This document shows positions 43,998 to 54,329 of a DNA stretch of 64,000 nt, piece after piece (position 1 is the first letter of the stretch; the number at the start of each line of letters is the position of its first letter). The stretch spans positions 477,016 to 541,015 of the forward strand of contig NZ_JH556659.1 in the NCBI RefSeq assembly GCF_000179595.2. Direction: 5' to 3'. The stretch is from Acetivibrio cellulolyticus CD2 (GTDB lineage Bacteria > Bacillota > Clostridia > Acetivibrionales > Acetivibrionaceae). Made by a program: the position numbers and the translations under genes. A model generated the notes under the pieces. That model ran no database searches, had not been told where the DNA came from, and saw nothing but the letters and a program-made list of their open reading frames with translations.

Positions 43998-46900
43998 ATG
44001 CAAAGGAAGAAATGTAGTAAGGTTTTGGCGGTTATGGCATGTTTATGTATACTGATTTCGATGATTTGCCAAAATTCAGTTTTAGTATTCGCAGATGTAA
44101 AAACGACGGCAGTAACGGTTAATTTTACAGAAAGCCCATATCAAATCCGTTCTAATATTACTGAAGTAAAGGATATTTTCGGTATTTCAGATATTTCTGT
44201 AAATACGGGAAAAGTAGAGTACAGTATTAGCGGAGATAAAGTTACCATAAAGGTATCCGAGGGTGTGCCATCAAGAATAGGTCCCCATACAAAATCTGTT
44301 ACAGTTACGGAAGAAAATACATATGATGATTTCCCAGAATCGTTTACGTATAGTTTGGAAGGATATAGTGGAATTCTGCCTAAAGTGGATTCAGGCTATG
44401 ATTCAAGCCGGGATTTATTCTGGGCAAAGTATAGTGGTAATGTAACAAACCCAGAAACTAAGTTCTATAAATATACTGTTAATTATACCTATACATTGAA
44501 TGTTGCACCTCAAGTAACATTGACTTCACCTATAAATGGTGATGCTATAAAAGACAAAATTAACGTTCTTGGTTTTGTTAAAGATGAAAATGTTGGTGAT
44601 ATATTAAATGTATATTATGCTTTTGATACCTATACAGAAAGCACAATAGGTACAGCCTATAAAAGTTCAGTAACTGCTGATGGAACAGAGCAAGGTATAG
44701 ATGGCACAATTGATATTACACCTTTTAGCCTAATAGATGGTAACCATAAGATATACATTTGGGCAGTTGATAAAAGAGGTGTTAGATCAGTTCCAGTGGA
44801 GACAAGTTTTATAGTGGATACAGTTGCTCCAGCTGCTCCTACGCTTTCTCAAGATCCTACAATTCCTACAAATAAGAGTGTCGATGTGAATGTGTCCTAC
44901 CCTGCTGATGCAGCAGTAAAAGAAGTAAGAATAAATGGCGGAAGTTGGGTGCCATTTGATACTGCAGCAAAATACGGTAAAATAGTGATGGATGATAATG
45001 GAACTGTAGAGGCAAGGGCTACTGATTTGGCTGGAAATGTTTCCGAAATAGGAAAGCTGGATGTAACCAATATAGATAAAGTAGCTCCAGCAAAGCCTGT
45101 AATATCCCAGCAGCCAGACAACAGTACACCTACTAATGGTGATGTAGAAATAACAATAACATATCCGGCTGATGCGGCAGAAAAGCTTTATAAAGTAGGA
45201 ACTGCCGGAACATGGACAAAATATGATACTGCATTTAAAATTCCCGCTAATGATACAGTTTATGCAGTATGTAAGGATGCAGCAGGTAACACTAGTGAAG
45301 TGGCGTCAATTGATGTTATGAATATAGACAAAGTTCATCCAGTTGCTCCGACGCTTGTTGCAGATATAACAACTCCTACAAATAAGGATGTTAATGTAAC
45401 TGTGTCATATCCTGCTGATGCAGCAGTAAAAGAAGTAAGAATAAATGGCGGAAGTTGGGTGCCATTTGATACTGCAGTAAAAGGCGGAAGAATAGTGATG
45501 GATGCTAACGGAACTGTAGAGGCACGAGCTATAGATTCGGCTGGAAATGTTTCAGAAATAGGAAAGCTGGATGTAAATAATATAGACAAAGTATCTCCTG
45601 TAATGCCAGTTATATCGCAAGAACCAGTTAACACTATTTTTACAAATGGTGATGATACAATAACTGTTACATATCCTGCGGACGCAGTTGAAAAGCTTTA
45701 TAAAATAGGAACCAGTGGAACATGGACAGAATATAAAGATACGTTTAAACTTACTGAAAATAACACAATTTATGCAGTGTGTAAGGATGCAGCAGGAAAC
45801 ACGAGTGAAGAGGCGTCTATTGTTGTTACAAATATAGATAAAATTCCTCCAGTTGCGCCTACTCTGGTTGCAGATATAACAACATCTACAAACAAAAGTG
45901 TGTCTGTAGATGTTTACTATCCTGCTGATGCAGCAGAAAAAGAAATCAGAATTGATGGCGGAAAATGGGTAGACTTTGACGATGTAGCAAAAGACGGAAA
46001 AGTAATAATGGATGAGAACGGAACTGTAGAAGCAAGGGCTATAGACGCCGCAGGAAACATATCAGATATAGGACGTTTGGTAATAAGTAATATTGATAAG
46101 ACTTCGCCTGACACACCAGTATTAACTCCAGATACTACGGAACCTACAAATAAGTCAGTTACTGTATCGGTTTATTATCCTGGAGATTCAGTAACTAAAG
46201 AGATAAAAATTGGAGATGGCGATTGGGTGCCATATAAAGATCCGGTTGAAGTAGACAAAAATACAACAATTGAAGCAAGATCTGCGGATGATGCCGGAAA
46301 TTATTCTCCTATAGGTAAGTATGAAGTTTCCAATATTGATACTACACCACCAATGGCTCCAGTTATAACAACAAGTGATGATGAAACAATAGCCAAACCA
46401 ATAACTGCAACAATTACGCGTGGAAAGGATGAAGAATCCGGAGTTGATAGAACGGAGTATTGCTTGGAAGGCGCTACAACCAGCGATTGGCAGAAGTATG
46501 TAGAAGGAACTAATATACCAATAAAAAATATAGGCTCAACCAAGATTAGTGCCAGAACAATTGATAAGGCAGGTAATATTTCGCCTGTTGCAACCAAAAC
46601 AGTGGTTATTAAAGAAGAAATCAAAAATAATGATGACCATAACAATAATAATGGTGGAATGCCTGTAAACAATGATACAAATTCAAATAATAATGGTGGC
46701 AATGTAACTGAAGATGACACGACTGTACCGGCAGTTACAGCTGTTGATCTGGCTGTTTTCCTAAGCTCAGACAAATCCAAATATGCTGAAGGCGATACAA
46801 TCACATTTACCATAGAATATAAAAATAAATCTTCCGTGGCAGTAAATGATGTAATTGTAAAAGCTGAAATCCCTGCATATACAACTGTTGTTGACTTGGC

Positions 46901-47729
46901 AGGAGGCACTGCAAACGGAACAGCAATTGAATGGAAAATTGCAAAGTTAGCTGCTAATACTTCAGGTAAAATTGAGTATAAAGTTAGCGTAAATAAGTTG
47001 GATAAGGCTGAAATAAGCTCCTCAAACACAGCTACAGTTAAGAGTGCAAATGTGACAAAGACAGAAGATGATTCATCTAAAACCATATTCCTTTTGTACT
47101 CAGGCATAGATAACTATCATCCTAAGTATATTGCAGGTTATCTTGATAACACATTCAGACCAGGCAATAATGTTACTAGAGCTGAAGTTGCTGCTATGAT
47201 GTATAGAGTGCTTGGAATTGATAAAATGGAATCAACTACTAAGAATTATACTGACCTGAAAAACACCCATTGGGCATATAAAAGCATAGTTGCTGTTACA
47301 AATGCAGGGCTATTTGCTGGTTACATAGATGGTTCATTCCATCCAGACAGTTATATAACAAGAGCTGAATTTGCTACCGTACTTGCAAATTATCTGGGAC
47401 TTAAGAATGTTGAACATGATAAAATGAACTTCTCAGATATAAACAATCACTGGGCAAAGAACTTCATTGAAGAGATATATAGAGTTAAGTTGATAGAAGG
47501 ATATATTGAAAACGGTGAAAGATTATTCAAACCTGACAATAATATCTCAAGGAGTGAAGCAGTAACTATAGTTAACAAGATGTTGTTCAGAGGTCCTCTA
47601 TCAGGTATAGAGATGCCATTTAAGGATGTTGCCGAAACTCATTGGGCTTATGGTCAAATACTTGAAAGTGCGTTAGATCATAATTTCACAAGAAACGATG
47701 ATGATTCGGAAACAGCAGTGATAAAATAA
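43998..47729 (+). CDS. Large S-layer protein 1: seven Ig-like repeats, DUF11, three SLH domains
   Basis: A 1243-residue exported protein. ATG at 43998 is chosen because GGGGGGT lies eight bases upstream; an earlier ATG at 43938 has none. A signal peptide (about 1-34) precedes an N-terminal domain (about 36-170) and a first Ig-like unit. Seven Ig-like repeats of about 85 residues begin near residues 278, 364, 448, 534, 618, 704 and 785, in alternating types. An Asn/Asp-rich linker leads to a DUF11-type domain (from about 916) and three SLH domains (about 1040-1235) that should bind wall polysaccharide. Repeats 1 and 3 are almost identical at DNA level over at least 67 bases. It ends at a strong terminator and precedes a paralogue. 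Confidence 0.9.
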   Translation: MQRKKCSKVLAVMACLCILISMICQNSVLVFADVKTTAVTVNFTESPYQIRSNITEVKDIFGISDISVNTGKVEYSISGDKVTIKVSEGVPSRIGPHTKSVTVTEENTYDDFPESFTYSLEGYSGILPKVDSGYDSSRDLFWAKYSGNVTNPETKFYKYTVNYTYTLNVAPQVTLTSPINGDAIKDKINVLGFVKDENVGDILNVYYAFDTYTESTIGTAYKSSVTADGTEQGIDGTIDITPFSLIDGNHKIYIWAVDKRGVRSVPVETSFIVDTVAPAAPTLSQDPTIPTNKSVDVNVSYPADAAVKEVRINGGSWVPFDTAAKYGKIVMDDNGTVEARATDLAGNVSEIGKLDVTNIDKVAPAKPVISQQPDNSTPTNGDVEITITYPADAAEKLYKVGTAGTWTKYDTAFKIPANDTVYAVCKDAAGNTSEVASIDVMNIDKVHPVAPTLVADITTPTNKDVNVTVSYPADAAVKEVRINGGSWVPFDTAVKGGRIVMDANGTVEARAIDSAGNVSEIGKLDVNNIDKVSPVMPVISQEPVNTIFTNGDDTITVTYPADAVEKLYKIGTSGTWTEYKDTFKLTENNTIYAVCKDAAGNTSEEASIVVTNIDKIPPVAPTLVADITTSTNKSVSVDVYYPADAAEKEIRIDGGKWVDFDDVAKDGKVIMDENGTVEARAIDAAGNISDIGRLVISNIDKTSPDTPVLTPDTTEPTNKSVTVSVYYPGDSVTKEIKIGDGDWVPYKDPVEVDKNTTIEARSADDAGNYSPIGKYEVSNIDTTPPMAPVITTSDDETIAKPITATITRGKDEESGVDRTEYCLEGATTSDWQKYVEGTNIPIKNIGSTKISARTIDKAGNISPVATKTVVIKEEIKNNDDHNNNNGGMPVNNDTNSNNNGGNVTEDDTTVPAVTAVDLAVFLSSDKSKYAEGDTITFTIEYKNKSSVAVNDVIVKAEIPAYTTVVDLAGGTANGTAIEWKIAKLAANTSGKIEYKVSVNKLDKAEISSSNTATVKSANVTKTEDDSSKTIFLLYSGIDNYHPKYIAGYLDNTFRPGNNVTRAEVAAMMYRVLGIDKMESTTKNYTDLKNTHWAYKSIVAVTNAGLFAGYIDGSFHPDSYITRAEFATVLANYLGLKNVEHDKMNFSDINNHWAKNFIEEIYRVKLIEGYIENGERLFKPDNNISRSEAVTIVNKMLFRGPLSGIEMPFKDVAETHWAYGQILESALDHNFTRNDDDSETAVIK

Positions 47730-47752
47730 TAAATGATTTAAAATGTGGGAAA

Positions 47753-47777
47753 GGGGCTGCTTTGCAGCCCCTTTTTT
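47753..47777 (+). terminator. Terminator after SLH protein 1
   Basis: GGGGCTGC pairs perfectly with GCAGCCCC around a TTT loop and is followed by six T, 23 bases after the stop. Confidence 0.93.
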
Positions 47778-47856
47778 GTTGGTAGCAGAAATTGACTCAA
47801 ATTTTAAATAAGCTAAAGTTCCTTCGATTTAAGGAATTTGCAAAGAAAATATTCTA

Positions 47857-47892
47857 AAATCTCAGGGGTTAAATTCCTACTGAGATTTTTTT
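47857..47892 (+). terminator. Second terminator-like hairpin in the spacer between the SLH genes
   Basis: AAATCTCAG (47857-47865) pairs with CTGAGATTT (47880-47888), and the T-run continues beyond. It backs up the first terminator. Confidence 0.65.
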
Positions 47893-48061
47893 GTGCAAAA
47901 TGCATAACTTTGTGTGTAAATTCTGAAAGTATTTTTACAAAGGAGACTTGTATTTATTTTCGAAAAACTGTAACAATTGGAAAAAGTTGAATAGGATAAT
48001 ATATGGAAATACCATATTTCCATATATATTTATGTGATTGAAAACGGGGGTGCATAGCAAC
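47893..48061 (+). promoter_or_regulatory. Promoter and hairpin leader of SLH protein 2
   Basis: The region aligns with that before SLH protein 1: TTGTGC, then CATAA, TTTTACAAA (47933-47941), AATTG (47975-47979), nine bases and GAATAGGATAAT (47989-48000). Directly after it lies a perfect ten-base inverted repeat, ATATGGAAAT/ATTTCCATAT (48001-48025), absent from the first copy. GGGGGTG serves as ribosome site. Confidence 0.55.
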
Positions 48062-51000
48062 ATGCGTAGGAAGAAATGCAGTAAAGTTTTGTCAATTGCA
48101 ATTTGCTTTTGTCTAGTATTTGCAATGATTTGGCAAAACGTAGTTTTTATATCCGCTGAAGTAAAATTGGAACCAAGAACGGAAAACTTCTCGGAAAGTC
48201 CGTATCAAGACCGCTCTAAAACTGTAGAGATACAGGACATTTTTGACATCTCGGGTATTTCTGTAAATACAGGAAAGGTATCTTACAGTATAAGCGGAGA
48301 TAAGGTTATACTAACGGTATCCGAGGGTGTGCCTTCGAGAGTGGGTCCCCATACAAAAGCTGTTACAGTATTGGAGGAAAACACTTATGATGATTTCCCT
48401 AATTTGATTCCCTACGATTTGGATGGTTATATTGGTGAAATCTCAAAAGTAGATTCAGGATATGACTCAATAAAAAAATTATATTGGGCAAAGTATTTTG
48501 GTAATGTGACAAAGGCTGAGTGCAACTTCTATAGTTATACGGTTAATTTTAATTACACTTTAAATGTTGCGCCGCAGTTATCTCTGTCTTCACCGAAAAG
48601 TGGAGATTTTGTCAAGGATAAAATTGATATTAAAGGGTTTGCAAAAGATGAAAATATCAGTGATATACTAGATGTAAATTATGCTTTTGATACATATACA
48701 TCTAGTACAAAAGGGACAGCTTACATAAGTTCACTAATATCGGATGGTAAAGAACAGGATATAGATAACACAATTGAAATTAAACATTTTAAACTTAATG
48801 ATGGAGCACATACCCTATATATGTGGGCAGTTGATAAACGAGGGGTAAGATCTGCGCTGGTAGAAACAAGTTTTACACTTGATACAATACCTCCTGATGC
48901 TCCGACGCTTACTCAAGATCCTACGACACCTACGAACAAGACTGTTGACGTGACAGTGTCTTACCCCGATGATGCAGCAGTAAAGGAAATCAGAATTAAT
49001 GGAGCAAGTTGGGGGGGATTTGATAGTGCCGCAAAAGATGGAAAAATAACGGTGGACGAAAATGGAATTATAGAAGCAAGGGCTATAGATGTAGCCGGGA
49101 ACATTTCCGATATAGGTATAATTAAAGTTACGAATATAGATAAAATAGCTCCGGCAAAGCCAGTTATATCTCAGGAACCAGTTAATAGCATTCCTACTAA
49201 TGGAGATGTTGCGATAACTATTGCGTATCCTGCCGATGCAGCTGAAAAGCTTTATAAAGTAGGTATTGATGGTGCATGGATAGAATACAAGGACTCGTTT
49301 AAACTTATTGAAAATGAGACGGTTTATGCAGTATGTACGGACGAAGCTGGGAATAAAAGCGAGGAGGCTTCTATTGTTGTTACAAATATAGACAAAATTC
49401 CTCCGGAGGCTCCAATATTGAGAGCCGATATTACAATACCAACAAACCAGAGTGTTAATGTGACAGTTACTTATCCTGCTGATGCAGCAGTAAAGGAAAT
49501 CAGGATAAATAGTTCTGCATGGGAGAAGTTTGACACTAAGGCAAAAGACGGGAAAATAATAATGGATCAAAACGGAACTGTAGAAGCAAGGGCTATAGAT
49601 GCGGCTGGAAATATATCAGATATAGGACGTTTGGTTATAAGTAACATAGATAAGACATCGCCAGATACACCTATATTGAAGCCAGATACTACAAAGCCCA
49701 CAAATAAATCGGTTACTGTATCAGTTTATTATCCTGGGGATCCAGTTACAAAGGAAGTTAAAATAGGGGATGATGGTTGGAAACCATATGATGGAAAGCC
49801 TATTGTAGTAGACAAAAATACAACAATTGAAGCAAGATCTACGGATGATGCCGGAAATTATTCTCCAACAGGTAGACTTGTGGTTGACAATATTGATACT
49901 ACACCTTCTACAGCGCCTGTAATAACAACCAGTGCGGACAAAACCACAGAATCGCCAATAATAGCAACAATTAAGCCTGGAAAGGATGAAGAATCTGGAG
50001 TTGACAGAACGGAATACTGTTTAGCTGGTGCAACAACTAGTGATTGGCAAGAATATGAAAATGGAAGTCTGATTACAATAACAAAAATAGGAGAAACCAA
50101 GATTAACGCAAGAACAGTTGATAATGCAGGTAATGTTTCGCCTGTTACAAGTAAAACAGTAACTATTAATAAATCAACAAATGGTGACAGCAACAATAAT
50201 AATGACGATAGGCATACACCTCCACCTCAAGATAAAAATTCAAATGACGATAATAACAATAACAAAAATACCAATCAATCTTACTCACCTGTACCGAACA
50301 TTACGGTTGTTGATTTGGCTGTTTTTCTAAGCTCGGATAAATCCAAGTATGCTGAAGGTGAGATAATTAAATTTGCTATTGAATATAAAAATAAATCAGC
50401 TGAAACAGCATCTAATGTAATTGTAAAAGCTGAAATCCCTGCATATACAACTGTTGTTGACCTGGCAGGTGGTACTGCAAAAGGAACAGCAATTGAATGG
50501 AAAATTGCAAAGTTAGCTGCTAATACTTCAGGTAAAATTGAGTATAAAGTTAGCGTAAATAAGTTAGATAAGGCTGAAGTAAGCTCCTCAAACACAGCTA
50601 CAGTTACTAGTACATATGTGACAAAGACGGAGGATGATTCATCCAAAACCATATTCCTGTTATACTCAAACGTAAATAACTATCATGCCAGATATATAGC
50701 AGGTTATGAAGATAATACATTTAGACCGGGCAATAATGTTACCAGAGCTGAAGTTGCTGCTATGATGTATAGAGTGCTTGGTATTGATAAAGTGGAATCA
50801 CTGAATAGGAATTATTCTGATGTGAAAAGCACGCACTGGGCATATAAATGTATAAATTCAGTTACAAATGCAGGTCTGTTTATGGGCTATAGAGATGGTT
50901 CATTCCATCCTGACAGTTATATAACAAGAGCAGAGTTTGCTACGGTGCTTGCAAATTATCTGAAACTTAAGAATGTTGAACATGATAAAATAAACTTTTC

Positions 51001-51298
51001 AGATATAAACAATCACTGGGCAAAGAACTTCATTGAAGAGATATACAGAGTTAAATTGATAGAAGGATATATTGAAAACGGTGAAAGGTTATTCAAACCT
51101 GACAATAATATCTCAAGAAGCGAAGCAGTAACTATTGTTAATAAAATGTTGTTCAGAGGACCACTTTCAGGAATAAGAATGCCCTTTAAGGATGTTGCTG
51201 AAAATCATTGGGCTTATGGGCAAATCCTTGAAAGTGCTTTGGATCACCATTTCACCAGAGCAGAAGATGATTCGGAGATAGCAGCAGTTGAAAAGTAA
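48062..51298 (+). CDS. Large S-layer protein 2: five Ig-like repeats, DUF11, three SLH domains
   Basis: A 1078-residue paralogue of the preceding gene with the same order: signal peptide, N-terminal domain, Ig-like repeats, Asn/Asp/Pro-rich linker, DUF11-type domain and three SLH domains. It has five Ig-like units where SLH protein 1 has seven; one alternating pair is missing. ATG at 48062 follows GGGGGTG; an upstream TTG frame lacks a site. The DUF11 coding region is identical to copy 1 over 83 bases (50483-50565), including third codon positions, although flanks differ, which points to gene conversion. Surface anchoring to secondary wall polymer is expected. Confidence 0.9.
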   Translation: MRRKKCSKVLSIAICFCLVFAMIWQNVVFISAEVKLEPRTENFSESPYQDRSKTVEIQDIFDISGISVNTGKVSYSISGDKVILTVSEGVPSRVGPHTKAVTVLEENTYDDFPNLIPYDLDGYIGEISKVDSGYDSIKKLYWAKYFGNVTKAECNFYSYTVNFNYTLNVAPQLSLSSPKSGDFVKDKIDIKGFAKDENISDILDVNYAFDTYTSSTKGTAYISSLISDGKEQDIDNTIEIKHFKLNDGAHTLYMWAVDKRGVRSALVETSFTLDTIPPDAPTLTQDPTTPTNKTVDVTVSYPDDAAVKEIRINGASWGGFDSAAKDGKITVDENGIIEARAIDVAGNISDIGIIKVTNIDKIAPAKPVISQEPVNSIPTNGDVAITIAYPADAAEKLYKVGIDGAWIEYKDSFKLIENETVYAVCTDEAGNKSEEASIVVTNIDKIPPEAPILRADITIPTNQSVNVTVTYPADAAVKEIRINSSAWEKFDTKAKDGKIIMDQNGTVEARAIDAAGNISDIGRLVISNIDKTSPDTPILKPDTTKPTNKSVTVSVYYPGDPVTKEVKIGDDGWKPYDGKPIVVDKNTTIEARSTDDAGNYSPTGRLVVDNIDTTPSTAPVITTSADKTTESPIIATIKPGKDEESGVDRTEYCLAGATTSDWQEYENGSLITITKIGETKINARTVDNAGNVSPVTSKTVTINKSTNGDSNNNNDDRHTPPPQDKNSNDDNNNNKNTNQSYSPVPNITVVDLAVFLSSDKSKYAEGEIIKFAIEYKNKSAETASNVIVKAEIPAYTTVVDLAGGTAKGTAIEWKIAKLAANTSGKIEYKVSVNKLDKAEVSSSNTATVTSTYVTKTEDDSSKTIFLLYSNVNNYHARYIAGYEDNTFRPGNNVTRAEVAAMMYRVLGIDKVESLNRNYSDVKSTHWAYKCINSVTNAGLFMGYRDGSFHPDSYITRAEFATVLANYLKLKNVEHDKINFSDINNHWAKNFIEEIYRVKLIEGYIENGERLFKPDNNISRSEAVTIVNKMLFRGPLSGIRMPFKDVAENHWAYGQILESALDHHFTRAEDDSEIAAVEK

Positions 51299-51315
51299 AG
51301 ATTAAAGGGAAAAAA

Positions 51316-51344
51316 GGGGCTGTTTTTTGACAGCCTCTTTTTTC
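51316..51344 (+). terminator. Terminator after SLH protein 2
   Basis: GGGGCTGT pairs with ACAGCCTC (one G-T pair) around a T-rich loop and is followed by T6, 17 bases after the stop. Confidence 0.87.
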
Positions 51345-51524
51345 TTACTGAAAGAAGCTCTTAATAAAGCATGCAAATTCATAATCGCGTTTGCATATTT
51401 GTATGATCTAATAATAAAATTCTGTGATTTGCGCGGAATAAATATAAAGTTTTAGTTTTTATATACCTAAAAAAGTGATAGAATATGTAAAAGATTTATA
51501 TAATTATGAAAATGAGGGATTACT

Positions 51525-54329
51525 TTGGGGAGAAATTTACTGAGGATACTGGTTTTATTACTTGTTGTTTCAACAATGCAGATAACAACAAAGGCAAGTA
51601 CAGAGAATTTGGATGTTAGAATAAACGATGTAGATGTAAATTTTAATACATATCCTTGTTTGATTGATAATAGGGTTATGATACCTGTAAGGGAAGTATT
51701 TGAAACTTTTGGTTTTGAAGTTGGATGGGACGATAAGGATAGGACTGCTATATGCACAAAAGATAACAATAAGGTTTTATTTGATGTAGGTAAGGGTTGC
51801 TTAGTTATTGATGGGAAGGATGTAATGGTAAATCCAGGATTACCTGTAATCAATGGAAGGGTCCTTGCGCCGGAAGAAATGATTGAAAAGGGTTTGGGTA
51901 TTGAAGTTAAGTTGGACAAGAAAGAAGGAATAGTTTATTTTTCAGAAAAAAGCACCGGGGATATTTCTGTTTCAGGCAGCGATAATGTTGTTGCAAAGGG
52001 CGAAGATATAATAGTTAATATTTCGAGGTCGCATAGTATTGATAAAGTGAATGAAATTATAACAGAGGCAGATAAACTATATGATGAAAGTAATCTAGTT
52101 GGTGCCATTAATAAGTATAAAGAAGTGCTTAAAAATATTTCATGGGCGAAAAATCCGGAGGAATACATTTATGTAATGAATAACCTTGGATGCTCTTATG
52201 TAAAACTATCATCAGCGATAAACAGCGAAGAAAATCTGATAAAGGCAATTTCACTGTTTGAAGAAGTTTTGGAAAAAGTTGATGATAACAAATTTGCATA
52301 TGAGAGAGCTTACACCTATAAATTATCAGCGGCTGCTTATATGTCATTGTCTTCGGTAAGGGATATGGAAAGCAATGCTTCAAAAGCTATGTCGGAAATT
52401 GATGAGGCATTGAAGTTTTTTAATAAAAAAGATTATCCTTATGATTATGCAAATATTCAAAATATAAAAGGAATAAATTTTACTCAGCTTTCAGTTACAA
52501 ATAGTATGGAAGAAAATATAAAAAAAGCTTTTGAATGTTTTGATGAGGCTTTAGGAATATTTACAGAGAAGGATTGCCCGGCTGAATTTGCATATACGCG
52601 ATTTATGCAAGGTATAGCTTATACTTATTATTTTAGGGTGAGGGGGGAAAATGAGTCATTAGATAAGGGAATTGCTGCATTTAAAGACGCTACCAAGTAT
52701 ATTACTACGGATAGTGATCCTGAAAAATATGCTCGAATCCAAACTAACCTTGGGAATTTGTACCTGCAATACTTGATGGTTATACCGAATGAAGAAAATA
52801 TCAACAATGCTGTTAAAGCCTACGAGGAAGGTTTTAAATTTTATACATTGGAAAGATATCCTTTTCAGTATGCGGCTAACCAGAATAACTTAGGTTTTGC
52901 ATATTTTATATCTTATGCTGGTGATACCAACAGAGAAAAGTTGGAGAAAGGGCTTAAAGCATTGGACGAAGCATCTAAAGTATTTACTATAGGCGATTAC
53001 CCTTTTTGCTACGGACTCGTGAGTGTAAACAGGGGACGAATTTATACTGCATTAGAAAATATAGGAGATGGTGAAAACAACTGCAAAAAAGCTATAAGCT
53101 TTTTTCAGGAAGCACTGAAGGTTTTTACGTCGGACAAGTATTTGTTTTATAATTCAGAAGCTAGCGTGCATCTAGCAACAGCATATGCTACTTTGGCAGA
53201 CTATTGTGATTTTGAAGATAATTTAATGAAGGCTATAGATTATTACAATAAAGCATTGGATTTTTATACTCTTGAAGGCTATCCTGTTTACTATGGTGAT
53301 ATAAACAATAGTCTTGGAAGAGCTTATTATAATCTTGCGTTGGCCAAAAATGCAGGGGATAATTTTAACAAAGCTATTAATTCATACGAGTGTTCACAAA
53401 AAGTCTTTAATGAGGGAAGTTTCCCATATATGTATTTGTATTCTATTATGGGAATGGGTGATGTATATCGTAATTTTGCACTTTTGGATAATACGGTGGA
53501 AAACAGCCAGAAGTCTATAGGAGAATATAAAAAGGTTTTGAATTCAGAGTATAAGATGGATAGACCTCTCTGTAATGAATATATGCAGGTTTATATTGCA
53601 GTAAACTATCTCAATATGTCAAAAGCAGCAGATAAAGAAAAGAATTTGAGTAACGCTATTGATATCTGTAATAAGCTTTTGGGGATTAAAGAAATTCAGG
53701 ATGATTCATATCTTTATGGTTATACAAATTATAATTTGGCTCAAGCTTATTTGGAATTGGCAGACTTGGGTGAAAGTGAACTGAATCTTAAAAAAGCTTT
53801 AGAGTTCAATAGTAAGGCACTTGAGCTTTTGAACACGGAAGATAACCGTTTTTATCACTTGATGTTAGTTAAGAATGCTGGAGATATTTATCAAACAAAA
53901 GCAGATATTAGAGACAAAGAAGAGAATCTTTTAAAATCCCTGAATTCATATAATGAAGTTTTGGACGCATTGCAAGGTGAAGTGAGAAATTTTGAACAAC
54001 TTTACATAAGTGTTGCTAGTGCTAAAATAAGCGCTCTAAACAAACTTGCTCAAATAAAAGACAGAGCGAAGAACCTGGAAGAAGCATTTAAGTTGTGTGA
54101 TGAATGTCAGGATAAGTATTCGGTTGAGGAGTGGCCTCTAGCTTATGCGGGTTTTTGTGATCTCAAGGGTGACTTATATGATAGCCTATCAATAATTGAA
54201 AATAGAAATGAAAATATTATGAAGGGAATGGAGCACTATGATAAGGCTTTAAAAGTTTATACATTTGAAAAGTATCCGTCAGTATATCAGGAGATTGTAA
54301 AGAAAAGGAATAATATGGCGAAGGATTGA
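51525..54329 (+). CDS. Secreted stalk-domain protein with long TPR array
   Basis: A 934-residue exported protein. TTG at 51525 follows GAGGGATTACT. A signal peptide (about 1-24) is followed by a stalk domain of the copper amine oxidase N-terminal type (about 27-140: VDVNFNTYPCLIDNRVMIPVRE and following), a Gly/Asn motif (residues 147-167, GSDNVVAKGEDIIVNIS), and then about fifteen TPR-like units with a near 50-residue period up to the end. The units follow the NLG-AY and ENL-KAI-Y-EAL patterns seen in CHAT- and kinesin-light-chain-type TPRs, but no CHAT protease is present. It is the first gene of a three-gene cluster and shares its front half with the gene at 55768. Confidence 0.85.
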   Translation: MGRNLLRILVLLLVVSTMQITTKASTENLDVRINDVDVNFNTYPCLIDNRVMIPVREVFETFGFEVGWDDKDRTAICTKDNNKVLFDVGKGCLVIDGKDVMVNPGLPVINGRVLAPEEMIEKGLGIEVKLDKKEGIVYFSEKSTGDISVSGSDNVVAKGEDIIVNISRSHSIDKVNEIITEADKLYDESNLVGAINKYKEVLKNISWAKNPEEYIYVMNNLGCSYVKLSSAINSEENLIKAISLFEEVLEKVDDNKFAYERAYTYKLSAAAYMSLSSVRDMESNASKAMSEIDEALKFFNKKDYPYDYANIQNIKGINFTQLSVTNSMEENIKKAFECFDEALGIFTEKDCPAEFAYTRFMQGIAYTYYFRVRGENESLDKGIAAFKDATKYITTDSDPEKYARIQTNLGNLYLQYLMVIPNEENINNAVKAYEEGFKFYTLERYPFQYAANQNNLGFAYFISYAGDTNREKLEKGLKALDEASKVFTIGDYPFCYGLVSVNRGRIYTALENIGDGENNCKKAISFFQEALKVFTSDKYLFYNSEASVHLATAYATLADYCDFEDNLMKAIDYYNKALDFYTLEGYPVYYGDINNSLGRAYYNLALAKNAGDNFNKAINSYECSQKVFNEGSFPYMYLYSIMGMGDVYRNFALLDNTVENSQKSIGEYKKVLNSEYKMDRPLCNEYMQVYIAVNYLNMSKAADKEKNLSNAIDICNKLLGIKEIQDDSYLYGYTNYNLAQAYLELADLGESELNLKKALEFNSKALELLNTEDNRFYHLMLVKNAGDIYQTKADIRDKEENLLKSLNSYNEVLDALQGEVRNFEQLYISVASAKISALNKLAQIKDRAKNLEEAFKLCDECQDKYSVEEWPLAYAGFCDLKGDLYDSLSIIENRNENIMKGMEHYDKALKVYTFEKYPSVYQEIVKKRNNMAKD

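Noticed and set aside
44897-47107. Several long leftward open frames inside the SLH genes
   Set aside because: They are repeat-driven shadows of the coding strand, with low-complexity Thr/Ser/Val composition and no ribosome sites.
48815-49570. 251-codon leftward open frame inside SLH protein 2
   Set aside because: It is antisense to conserved Ig-like repeats and its composition (Cys, Tyr, Asn, Ile) is that of a non-coding frame.
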